Positions 12,006-22,101 of a DNA stretch of 64,000 nt are shown here, piece by piece. Source of the stretch: Bolinopsis microptera (lineage: Eukaryota; Ctenophora; Tentaculata; Lobata; Bolinopsidae); the NCBI RefSeq assembly GCF_026151205.1, contig NC_087075.1:6218858-6282857 (forward strand), written 5' to 3'. The first letter of the stretch is position 1, and every line of letters starts with the position of its first letter. The notes under the pieces were generated by a model. That model searched no databases. It was not told where the DNA came from and saw only the letters and a program-made list of their open reading frames with translations. Position numbers and translations under genes: made by a program.

Positions 12006-13122
12006 TGGCAACTTGGTCGTTTAGCTCCGGACAGTCTATGCAACGTCTATGCAACGTCCATGCAACAACAAAAGAACCGTCTATGCAACGTCTATGCAAC
12101 GTCCCTGCACAATGAACACTCTATGCACACTCCCTGCACGGTCAGTCTATGCAACGTCTATGCAACGTCTATGCAACGTCCCTGCACAGTACCATATGAA
12201 CACCGGCTACTAGCCGGCTAGTAGCCACTTTTGTAATAACAGCTCCTCAACTTCACATTACCAACCGGCTACTAACCGGCACTTGAAAAGTGGTCACTAG
12301 CCGGCTACTAACCGGCTACTAGCCGGCTAGTGACCACAAAGTGGCTACTAACCGGCTACTAAGCGGTCACTAGCCGGCTACTAACCGGCTACTAGCCGGC
12401 TAGTGACCACAAAGTGGCTACTAACCGGCTACTAAGCGGTCACTAGCCGGCTATTAGCCGAGCTCTAAAGCAGACCTACTAGTAGCCGGTTCCAAACCGG
12501 CTACTAGCCGGCACTTAGAAAGCGGTCACTAGCCGGCTACTAACCGGCTACTAACCGGCTACTAACCGGCTAGTAACCACCAAGTGGCTACTAACCGGCT
12601 ACTAACCGGTCACTAGCCGGCTCTTAAGCGGACCTACTAGTAGCCGGTTCCAAACCGGCTACTAGCCGGCACTTAGAAAGCGGTCACTAGCCGGCTACTA
12701 ACCGGCTACTAATAGGTCTGCTTTAGAGCTCGGCTAATAGCCGGCTAGTGACCGCTTAGTAGCCGGTTAGTAGCCACTTTGTGGTCACTAGCCGGCTAGT
12801 AGCCGGTTAGTAGCCGGCTAGTGACCACTTTTCAAGTGCCGGTTAGTAGCCGGTTGTTAATGTGAAGTTGAGGAGCTGTTATTACAAAAGTGGCTACTAG
12901 CCGGCTAGTAGCCGGCTAGTAGCCGGTGTTCATATGGTACTGTGCAGGGACGTTGCATAGACGTTGCATAGACGTTGCATAGACTGACCGTGCAGGGAGT
13001 GTGCATAGAGTGTTCATTGTGCAGGGACGTTGCATAGACGTTGCATAGACGGTTCTTTTGTTGTTGCACGGACGTTGCATAGACGTTGCATAGACTGTCC
13101 GGAGCTAAACGACCAACTTCCC
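12006..13122. mobile_element. Foldback transposon with 8-bp target-site duplication
   Basis: The element is a giant inverted repeat. The left end reads TTGGTCGTTTAGCTCCGGAC and the right end is its reverse complement. Arms of over 400 bp (12006-12480 and 12710-13122) continue through GTCTATGCAAC direct repeats, ACTCTATGCACACTCCCTGC, ACCATATGAACACCGGC and then blocks of CCGGCTACTAA/CCGGCTAGTGA. The octamer CTTATTAC flanks both sides (11998-12005 and 13123-13130), which I read as the target-site duplication. The core (12480-12710) repeats the same CCGGCTA units in direct orientation. There is no coding capacity. The overall organisation, short direct repeats making up long inverted arms, is that of foldback-class elements. 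Confidence 0.9.
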
Positions 13123-13130
13123 CTTATTAC

Positions 13131-14380
13131 TTTATTAATGATGATATCGCTTGCTTGTAATAGAGCTGAGTAATAGATATAACATCTGATTAGGTTATTA
13201 TAGTAGTTTGTGTAACGGTCGATATATAACATGCAATTATTAGTTAACGGTTAAGCATTGCAAAGGCTTGCACGCCACAACTGGCCTCTAGGCAAGGTTG
13301 TGGCTAACCTCCGCAAGCGTTTGGCCCGCTTTATATACTAGCTATTTCAACCGTATTAAGTGTGATTTTAGTGTAACTATAGTGTGATTCTATTGTGATC
13401 TTAGTTGACTCTAGTTGTGATCTTGTCGGATAGATTATAGTGTATCTTCATCGTTTACATTACACTGCCCTATCTTATACACCTTGTCTCATTTCTACTC
13501 CTGAACTCAAATTATACAATAGAAGACGGGAAGCTACATATATTAGGACATATTTTGTAATTTGATAAAATTTAAAGTTTTGGTGTGTGAATCAAAGGTC
13601 TTTAAAACAGATAACATTACTGATTACTCTTTTATGCCGTGGGAGTAAATTAGCAGGACACAGTGGCCCTCGGGTCTTTTAAACAAAACATATTACATAT
13701 CAGGATTCATCAGAAGTTCAGAAGCCTAGCGAGTATAAAATTCAGATAACATTACTGATTAGTGATTACTCTTTTATGCCGTGGGAGTAAATTAGCAGGA
13801 CAGAGTTTGCCCCTTGTAGTCCAAATTTACATTACCTCATTGCTAGAATTCATTCATTAAAACAAATTTTCCAAGAATTGTTCCAGTTTCTCCCTTCTTG
13901 CATGTTGTACCCTTTTTGAGAGTGAGACCTATTACTGTAAGAATATTTTTCAAAATTTGCAGGACTTTTCCTTTGACCCTTAATTAAACTGGCACAACAA
14001 AATCTTTCTGGATTTATCATTTCACATTGCACTAGATTTCAATTCTGGAAGCAAATTTCCTGAAATTCTTTTCGAGAGAATGCAATATGCATCCCTTTTT
14101 CGAACTACACTTATTTCGCAAGAGCTCCTTGTAGGCCCTAATATGTATTTAAAATCGTATTATTTTAATCGTTCTTGAAACTGTGTTTGAAAATGATCTC
14201 TATTGCCAAATTGCTCAGATAGGCCTTTTACACGTTTCGCTGTTTTTGAAATTCAGGCTGTGGCCAAAGCGCGTGCTAAATTTGAAAAACTCTAAGATTT
14301 TGGCCCCCTAATGAAAAAAATCATTCCTACACCCCTGCTCCTACACCCCTGCTCCTACACCCCTGCTCACGATCCTACAC
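13131..14380. other. Intergenic sequence with a local direct repeat
   Basis: No gene is supported. A segment of about 55 bp containing CTCTTTTATGCCGTGGGAGT occurs at 13606-13661 and again at 13742-13803, the second copy with a small internal duplication (GATTAGTGATTACT). A short CTCCTACACCCCTG repeat lies at 14326-14395. Confidence 0.5.
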
Positions 14381-14395
14381 CCCTGCTCACGATCC

Positions 14396-14640
14396 TTTTC
14401 GACAGCCTCATTAAACCTATCCTTAACTATGGGGCACCTATTTACACGGTACACAGCAACTATGTCCAACTGCATCATAAAACATATCGCAAAACGAGCA
14501 AACCACAGCGATGAAATTGAAACGAACATACTCAAGAAAATTAGCCTTCTCAACTCTGAAAAAGTGCACCTACACTTTCTGAAATGGTCCTTAGGAAAGC
14601 CACTAATGCAGACGTCTGGGGAGACTCAGGGCGTTATCCA
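14396..14640 (+). pseudogene. LINE reverse-transcriptase C-terminal fragment
   Basis: The plus strand encodes LFDSLIKPILNYGAPIYTVH, matching the conserved segment after the RT fingers and palm of many non-LTR elements (usually DSLIKPILLYGSEIWG). After a frame change it continues with LKKISLLNSEKVHLHFLKW, the later ExVHLKFCKW-like segment. Both pieces are short and out of frame with each other, so this is a decayed remnant. It lies directly before the 194-bp array. Confidence 0.7.
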
Positions 14641-14649
14641 TTGATTTGC

Positions 14650-15768
14650 GAATGTATCAATCTCAGTGTGGCCGTATAGAGGCCGTATAGTGGCCGTATA
14701 GAGGCCGTATAGAGGCCGTATAAAGGCAGTATAGAGGCCGTATAAAGGACGTATAGAGGCCGTATAGACTATAGAGGCTGTATGGAGGCCATAGATTAGA
14801 TGTGTTGTGTGGCCGTTTAGAGGCCGTATAAAGGACATGTAATATATCTTTTAAGTTTTAAGTGGCTGTATAGTGGCTGTATAAAGGCAGTATAGAGGCC
14901 GTATAGTGGCCGTATAAAGGCCGTATAGAGGCCGTATAAAGGACGTATAGAGGCCGTATAGACTATAGAGGCTGTATGGAGGCCATAGATTAGATGTGTT
15001 GTGTGGCCGTTTAGAGGCCGTATAAAGGACATGTAATATATCTTTTAAGTTTTAAGTGGCTGTATAGAGGCTGTATAAAGGCAGTATAGAGGCCGTATAG
15101 TGGCCGTATAAAGGCCGTATAGAGGCCGTATAAAGGACGTATAGAGGCCGTATAGACTATAGAGGCTGTATGGAGGCCATAGATTAGATGTGTTGTGTGG
15201 CCGTTTAGAGGCCGTATAAAGGACATGTAATATATCTTTTAAGTTTTAAGTGGCTGTATAGTGGCTGTATAAAGGCAGCATAGAGGCCGTATAGTGGCCG
15301 TATAAAGGCCGTATAGAGGCCGTATAAAGGACGTATAGAGGCCGTATAGACTATAGAGGCTGTATGGAGGCCATAGATTAGATGTGTTGTGTGGCCGTTT
15401 AGAGGCCGTATAAAGGACATGTAATATATCTTTTAAGTTTTAAGTGGCTGTATGGTGGCTGTATGGTGGCTGTATAAAGGCAGTATAAAGGCAGTATAGA
15501 GGCCGTATAGTGGCCGTATAAAGGCCGTATAAAGGACGTATAGGGGCCGTATAGAGGCCGTATAGAGGCCGTATAGACTATAGAGGCTGTATGGAGGCCA
15601 TATATTAGATGTGTTGTGTGGCCGTTTAGAGGCCGTATAAAGGACATGTAATATATCTTTTAAGTTTTAAGTGGCTGTATGGTGGCTGTATGGTGGCTGT
15701 ATAAAGGCCGTATAGAGGCCGTATAGTGGCCGTATAGAGGCCGTATAGTGGCCGTATAGGGGCCAAAC
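14650..15768. repeat. 194-bp tandem array built of CCGTATA subrepeats
   Basis: Five to six copies of a 194-bp unit. Each contains AGATTAGATGTGTTGTGTGG and ATATCTTTTAAGTTTTAAGT plus a block of 10-12 bp subrepeats (AGGCCGTATAG, AGGCAGTATA). The 71-codon minus-strand frames repeat every 194 bp and are repeat artefacts. Later copies carry expanded subrepeats (GTGGCTGTATG), showing two levels of amplification. Confidence 0.93.
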
Positions 15769-16945
15769 CTAATCGCCCAATTTCCCTGATATCCTTACAT
15801 CACTGACTTCCGAGAGCCAGATATATCTCTCGAGAATTGTCGCCAGGTATATCACCAACTGTTTAAAAAACCGTAAAAAGTTCTTGGAGTCAATAAACGC
15901 CGATTCTTGTCGTAACACGTGACCAATGTTCCGCGCCATAAACGTACAACTACAACATTTTTCAACATTACTCTTCAAGCACCGTTGCCCAAAAAGCTGC
16001 ACTCATTGAACAAGTGTACCCTATGAAAGTGGTGATATAACGAAGTTTATCAAATAAAACGAAGATTTAAATATAATCAAATTCCATTTATATTTGTTAA
16101 TATTAATATTATTATTATGGAGAGGGGCGAGTTTTAATAATAGTATATTTATTATCTTGACAGTTACTGTTGTAACTTAAGATTTGAAATTTGTATTCCT
16201 TGTATTCCTTTTTGCAGTTGTTTTACTAACAGTGATAGTTTGATTTCTCTTGGAGAATTTCTCTTTAGACTCTTAACTTGCGAACAAATTGAAGCAGCAA
16301 ACTTTAGGCTAGAAACTTTATTGAATAGAAATAATCATTCGACGTAACAACGTCTTCTTCAGTTCTGTAATAAAATTGTTAAACATGTGTAAAAATTAAC
16401 GACGGAAAGAAATTTAAAATAACATTAAAACAAAAACAGAGAAATAAAATTTACGAAAATGACCCAAAAAAAAATGTAATTGCAAAAAATGTCAAAACAA
16501 CAAAAAATACGACAAGAAGAAATGTAAGCTAATACAACTCAATACTGTACTACTCATGATACTAAACTAATTAGTAAACGTAAAACTGGTTGTTCAGAAT
16601 TCACAGTTCATGTGTAAAAACTAATGATAAAATCAGCACTTAAGCAACGATAACTCGGTTGTCATGGTTACTATCCAAGATAGTCCTATCAATACATTAT
16701 TTACTAGTTAAACATCGACTAAATATTTGTACAAATAACTCAACTCAGAACGATCATTCATTTCAGGACTTAATCTCAATATATACATCGCTTCTACAAT
16801 CTTTCTACGAACAGTTTTACTCTGTAAATCAAGTAACTTAAAAGATAAAACTGGGGTTCGGTTATAGTTTGGGTTTGTTTGTTTCGGGGCAATTATCTAC
16901 CATATTTTCGAAACGATTGTTCGCCTTTTGGTACACTGGTACAGC
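15769..16945. other. AT-rich intergenic sequence
   Basis: Nothing supportable was found. The sequence is AT-rich with a short TTGTATTCC direct repeat near 16190. Open frames of 60-77 codons occur but show no domain or splice context. Confidence 0.45.
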
Positions 16946-16946
16946 T

Positions 16947-17167
16947 GTAAGCCTTGACCGGGCAAGAGATATGGTCTATAGCTATAGTAAGAGATTTTCC
17001 ATCAAATTATTGTACCAGTATAGTAAGGTTCTAAGAAAGAACATATTTTGTAAAGTTGTGTAAGCCGTGACCGGGCAAGAGATATGGTCTATAGTAAGAG
17101 ATTTTCCATTAAATTATTGTACCAGTATAGTAAGGTTCTAAGAAAGAACATATTTTGTAAAGTTGTG
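16947..17167. repeat. Tandem duplication of about 113 bp
   Basis: Two adjacent copies beginning GTAAGCC at 16947 and 17060 share GACCGGGCAAGAGATATGG and AGTAAGGTTCTAAGAAAG. They differ by a 6-bp deletion (GCTATA) and a few substitutions, so the duplication is fairly recent. Confidence 0.9.
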
Positions 17168-17547
17168 TAAGCAGTGATTAATTGAGATGAATTTAGGGTA
17201 ATATTGTGTAATATGTAGGTAGTGTAGTGATTATAATAAGGCAGTCGTGGTGTCCAGTATGTGACGGTAGCATTTTGGGCATATATTAGTATACGACAGT
17301 TATTGCAGTTTAAGTGCAGAGAGGTCAGTTTAACATATGTTTGGGGCAGTACGAGGTTGAGTTATGGAGTGTTTACAGAATGCTAGTGTTACAATGTTGT
17401 GGCTATCGACAGGACAGTTTGCAATTCCCGGGAATTGGTAGATTGTTTAGACTATCAGGGGCGAGAGGAAAATACGATTAGCCTTTTGAGATAGGAGAGT
17501 GCCAGTTTACCCGATCGAGAGGGGGGTCATTTTGATACCGGGCAGGT
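17168..17547. other. Intergenic sequence between two duplications
   Basis: No open frame of note, RNA gene or transposon end can be supported. The G+T-rich composition is similar to the neighbouring 215-bp units. Confidence 0.4.
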
Positions 17548-17552
17548 TCTGT

Positions 17553-18198
17553 AGCTAGAACCTGTTAAGGTTAGGTCGTTCAGTTAGGTAGATGGTTATA
17601 GTGGTAAGTATAAGATTGGCGGCCGTAGAATAGTGGAGCATTACGTAATTACTGTTATCAGGCTTGGTTGTGGCCGACACCAGGGGATGTCTTGACAACA
17701 CTGGGCTCTGGCAGAGCGGGAGTCAGCGCTGGTTGACTTAGATAGGTAAAGCTAGACTAAGAGTAGGAGCTAGAACCGGTTAAGGTTAGGTCGTTCAGTT
17801 AGGTAGATGGTTATAGTGGTAAGTATAAGATTGGCGGCCGTAGAATAGTGGAGCATTACGTAATTACTGTTATCAGGCTTGGTTGTGGCCGACACCAGGG
17901 GATGTCTTGACAACACTGGGCTCTGGCAGAGCGGGAGTCAGCGCTGGTTGACTTAGATAGGTAAAGCTAGACTAAGAGTAGGAGCTAGAACCGGTTAAGG
18001 TTAGGTCGTTCAGTTAGGTAGATGGTTATAGTGGTAAGTATAAGATTGGCGGCCGTAGAATAGTGGAGCATTACGTAATTACTGTTATCAGGCTTGGTTG
18101 TGGCCGACACCAGGGGATGTCTTGACAACACTGGGCTCTGGCAGAGCGGGAGTCAGCGCTGGTTGACTTAGATAGGTAAAGCTAGATTAAGAGTAGGA
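17553..18198. repeat. Three tandem copies of a 215-bp unit
   Basis: TTAGGTCGTTCAGTTAGG recurs at 17571, 17786 and 18001, an exact 215-bp period. Each copy includes GTTGTGGCCGACACCAGGGG and CTCTGGCAGAGCGGGAGTCA. Copies two and three are nearly identical, copy one differs at its left edge. No coding sequence is evident. Confidence 0.93.
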
Positions 18199-19065
18199 TT
18201 AACGGCAGGAAGTAGGTTGCGTAATATTTGAGGCAGTATGAATCGGAGCAATTAGGAATTTGTTGCACAGCATTTGAGGCAATATGAGTCTAAGTGACTA
18301 AGCGTTGGTTGAGCAAATATTCGAATAATTATTGTTCAGTTAAGTACCTTGGGCACCTTTATTATACCCCTTGTTTGCATTCTCACCCTATTCGATAGAA
18401 GGTCATGGTTGATACCGGACTAGTGTAAGGGACCAGGACCAGTTATGGTTGGGGCCTGGTGAGCACGGATGAAACGTGTCGTTAGAGGTTTAGAATCGAC
18501 AGTGGTTATTTCATGGCACCTAGATTAGGCACGGTCAAGGCGAGTTGACCGTGCTATCCGTGTTTTATGTTGCAACACTAGATCGCTGAGCGTTTATGGG
18601 CGATACGAGTCTGGTTAATTAGGATTTGAAGTAGAGGTTGTCGAATTATTCATTGTATTGTTTCATAGTTTAACTTTGTTTACCCTTTATTATCACGCTC
18701 GTTTCCATTGTCCAAACCCTTAATTAAATGCAAATAAACTTCGAACCGGGAAGCAAGTGTCCACTGCTTACACAGCTTCATAATTCCCTAATTCCTATCC
18801 CTCACTTCATAATGATTTCACTTTATGAAACTGTAAAACTAATAGTCTAATATTCTACAACAAGTATTTCATCTAGTTGATTAAGTCAAAACACTATAAC
18901 TGTATAACAACACTTAATCAATGCTCACAAGTTTTTAAGTCGCCTCCCATAGTCGTTTAAAAATATGGTCATCTAGAAAGATAATTGAATCACAGATCGT
19001 ATAATGTATAAATTCTAACGAATAAATGTATTACATTTCAGAATTTATGAAACCTGAAGAACTAC
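18199..19065. other. Region upstream of the secreted Vps62/aerolysin-like gene
   Basis: No coding exon is seen. A plausible splice acceptor (TTACATTTCAG, ending at 19041) lies 24 bases before the ATG, so the gene may have a separate non-coding first exon further upstream. I could not place that exon. Confidence 0.4.
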
Positions 19066-20829
19066 ATGAGAACAAAAATGATTCTGTTTGCATTAGCACT
19101 GATATCAGTGGCTGCTGCTCAAGATCCTGCTATTGTCTACAAGTACTCTGATGCTTATGAACGAATCTGGCATGATGCAGGGTCTGAAGCTGACCGGGAT
19201 GGGGCAGTTTGGCGCGTACGGAACTATCAGTCAGAGTTCTGCTCTCTCGGAGATATAGCTACTGATGGGTGGGGTCGTCCCACAGCTAAAGCAGTGTTGG
19301 TGTCACAGAGGAAAGCAGGAGCCCTAAGTCACCCGATCAGGTTCTCTCGAGTGTGGAGGGATTCAGGAAGTGGTGCATATTCTGACGTTGCTATATACAT
19401 GATGAACGCTCCATCTGGATACACCTGTCTTGGAGGAGTTGCAATGGGGAGTCATTATACGAAACCTGACTCCAGCAAGTACTGTTGTGTAAAGAACCAG
19501 TACGTAGTCCAGGCAGATACGGTACATACTTGGAACGACAAAGGCTCGGGGGCATATTCTGACCTTAGTTTGTGGACTGTCATTAGGGCTGGGGGAGACG
19601 CTTTTGGAATTGATGCAGGAACCTTTATTGGTGTCAATGGATACTCCAGACCGTCTTCTTCGTATCTCCTTAGAGCTGACGGTAATAATGTTCGCGATGT
19701 TTGGAGTCTGCCTACTAAAGATGACAAACCACTAAACTTGTACGAAGTTGGGGAGCTGAAGATGATCTGGAACGACGCTGGATCTGGAGCTGATGCTGAC
19801 TGTTCAATCTGGAGAGCTGAATCTAGAAGCGGGTATTATCCTGTTGGAGATATTGTTGTTGCCTCACACAGCAAGCCTAGGATAGGGTTCCTGCTGAAAC
19901 CTAAAAACGTTAACGACGACTCCGTTCGGGCACCAATATCCTACTCAAGGATCTGGAATGACAGGGGTTCGGGAGCAAACAAAGATGTACAACTGTGGAG
20001 AGTGAACTGTCCTGGAGGGTACGTCTCCCTGGGAAGCGTCGCTACTTCCGGCAGTTACCCTAATATTGGTGACGTTTACTGTGTGAAGAGCAGTTACACT
20101 TCATACGGATCATCCAGCAACTGGGGATACGTTTGGAGGGACCATGGAAGTGGGGCTAATTCTGATGTTTCGATCTACGAGGCTCGAACATCTTCTAGCT
20201 CCTTGCAGTCAGTGAGAGGGTTCGGAGCTGTAGCAAGCTACTACTCCTACCCCAGCTCTCCTTACTTCTTGAACAAGCAGTTCCACTCATACTGGGCAGA
20301 GAAACCTATAGAGAAGATCTACATGTACAACGTGCAGTACGATCTCAATAGCGAAAGACAACAGACTGCTCCTGTTAAGATGAGCCCGACGGTTGTGGAG
20401 AATTTCTCCGATCAACCGCAAAAATTGACCAGAACCATCACCTACTCCATAGCTGAATCGAGCTCCTTTAAATACAGTCAGGCGATCCAACTGGGCATAG
20501 CAGTGGAGATCGAGGCAAAAGTACCTATCATAGGAGGAGGCGTAAAGACAACAGTTAGTGCTTCGACCACCTCCACATTTGAAACTGGAAGCACCACCAC
20601 AAAGACCCACACGGATAGCATCAATGCATGGGTGCAACTACCGGGACGATCCAAGATGACAGCTGTCATTGTTGGTACCGAGTACAGAGCTGATATTCCC
20701 TACTCAGCAACTATCAGGAAGGTGTACTATGATGGATCTCAGGCATATGCTACGATATCTGGAGTCTACAAGGGCGTGGCCGTAAGTGAGATCAAGGTTA
20801 CTTATGGGGCAATTGAGTATTTTGACTAA
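19066..20829 (+). CDS. Secreted protein with Vps62-like repeats and aerolysin-like pore-forming C-terminus
   Basis: This is a single uninterrupted 587-residue frame. Residues 1-18 form a signal peptide (basic start, then ILFALALISVAAA). Residues 30-405 contain six units of about 60 residues centred on Trp 35, 97, 156, 235, 297 and 357, each with the pattern W-x-D-x-G-S-x-A-x2-D followed by a (S/G)Y-x3-G segment, as in Vps62/DUF946-type domains. Residues 415-587 look like the membrane-insertion region of aerolysin-superfamily (natterin-like) proteins: beta-rich, with alternating Ser/Thr strands around residues 450-515 (SIAESSSFKYSQA, KTTVSASTTSTFETGSTTT). By family the inferred role is a secreted oligomerising beta-pore former, in defence, venom or digestion. 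Whether it forms pores is not shown by sequence alone. The coding region has no introns, unlike its neighbours, which could mean retroposition or lateral acquisition. Confidence 0.85.
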   Translation: MRTKMILFALALISVAAAQDPAIVYKYSDAYERIWHDAGSEADRDGAVWRVRNYQSEFCSLGDIATDGWGRPTAKAVLVSQRKAGALSHPIRFSRVWRDSGSGAYSDVAIYMMNAPSGYTCLGGVAMGSHYTKPDSSKYCCVKNQYVVQADTVHTWNDKGSGAYSDLSLWTVIRAGGDAFGIDAGTFIGVNGYSRPSSSYLLRADGNNVRDVWSLPTKDDKPLNLYEVGELKMIWNDAGSGADADCSIWRAESRSGYYPVGDIVVASHSKPRIGFLLKPKNVNDDSVRAPISYSRIWNDRGSGANKDVQLWRVNCPGGYVSLGSVATSGSYPNIGDVYCVKSSYTSYGSSSNWGYVWRDHGSGANSDVSIYEARTSSSSLQSVRGFGAVASYYSYPSSPYFLNKQFHSYWAEKPIEKIYMYNVQYDLNSERQQTAPVKMSPTVVENFSDQPQKLTRTITYSIAESSSFKYSQAIQLGIAVEIEAKVPIIGGGVKTTVSASTTSTFETGSTTTKTHTDSINAWVQLPGRSKMTAVIVGTEYRADIPYSATIRKVYYDGSQAYATISGVYKGVAVSEIKVTYGAIEYFD

Positions 20830-22000
20830 ATGGAATGGAGCTGTCAAGAGTTTCCGCTGAAAAGTCCTTCAGCCTGATTTTAGGCTAAAAACCAGCCACC
20901 ATATATTAATATAAAAAGAAGAAGACTAATTTGAATCTTCTTATTTCTGGTTAATATTAGAATTTTGCAATTTGAAAGTTTGTCTCTTTTGTTGTTTCAC
21001 TCTTGAAATTGTTGTCTTACAGAATTTCAGCGGCTACATCTGTTTACAAGGAGAAATTCAGGAATTGTATTCGAGCTAAGTAAGAGACGCTAAATTAATC
21101 ATTTTACAGCTCGTGTACTCATATTATGTTGTAAAACCAATTGTTCTTAATTATAAAATATATTTTAAATCTCACATTAATGGTGATCTTTGATCCTTAA
21201 ATACATAAAAGTGTATGCCATTGGGACAAACGGTTTGGGATATATAACACAAAATCGAAAATCGCTTTAATCGCGAATGCAGTTATGATCAAAAGAAAAT
21301 TAAGAAAATTATAAAAAAAGATGAATATACAAAAATAATAAAAAATTGTAGCTAGACTAGATATATTAACTTGCTCTCAGAAGCATAGATCTTTAATTTA
21401 AATTATTGTTAAGAGTTTTGAGGGGGGAGGAGAATGAAGGACAATTTATGGACAAAAAGAGACTGAGAGTAGAGTTTTAGATGAGTTTTATTATTGTTGA
21501 TATATTATTAGTTGATATATTTTTAAATGGTTGACTGTACAAAATTACCAATTTTCAGATTGTCAATAATAAAAGAAAGAAAAGTTCAAAAAGGAAGTAC
21601 AGCCAATCATTTATGTTTACTAGAACTTAAATTTAAAAATAATCTTTAATAATGAGCTCTAGAGATATGTTTTCATAAATGGAAAAAATGTATTGAGACT
21701 AAATTTTTGTTGCATTGTAAAATATATGTTGTAAAGATTCATTTGATAATTTTATTCTTCTTATATAAATACAGATGTTTCGTGTTCGAAAAACAGTTAT
21801 AGTTATTTTCCGTTTCTCAAAATAACTCGTGTTCTCTCGCCTCCCCAACAAAGTAAAACATCAAAGCTGCTAATATAGAAGAACCTAACTAGAGGACTAG
21901 TAACACTTACATCATATCATATCATTGGCCCTGACCCTACCTCAGTCGCTATATGACACTAATACAATGCCTTATGAATTTGTAATTAAAACTTGGTTAC
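20830..22000. other. AT-rich intergenic sequence
   Basis: This is the 3' flank of the secreted-protein gene. I searched the minus strand for further exons of the FTSJ1-like fragment (the expected next block is the IFRGRD region) and saw none. No other feature is supportable. Confidence 0.4.
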
Positions 22001-22101
22001 CTTAGCAACGAAAGTGCCACCCAGCTTCAATACGTGAGTGGTAATGTTGAGAGCAGCCAGGAGCAGCTGGGCCTGAATGAACTCGTCGACATCGTGGAGT
22101 C
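22001..22101 (-). pseudogene. FTSJ1: Orphan exon of an FTSJ1/TRM7-like tRNA 2'-O-methyltransferase
   Basis: Read on minus, this exon begins after an AG at the array border and translates to [19 protein letters not shown] then [14 protein letters not shown], ending at a GT donor (GTAACC). It matches the RrmJ/FtsJ methyltransferase segment after the DGAPDVTG motif. Those enzymes methylate ribose in the tRNA anticodon loop (TRM7 in yeast, FTSJ1 in animals). It carries an apparent Lys in the final VAK position, one of the catalytic-tetrad sites of the fold. No neighbouring exon is found on either side: upstream is the 48-bp array, downstream AT-rich sequence. I treat it as a stranded exon or pseudogene fragment, although very long introns cannot be excluded. 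Confidence 0.75.

Noticed and set aside
19455-20669. Minus-strand frames within the secreted-protein gene
   Set aside because: Shadows of the 587-codon plus frame.
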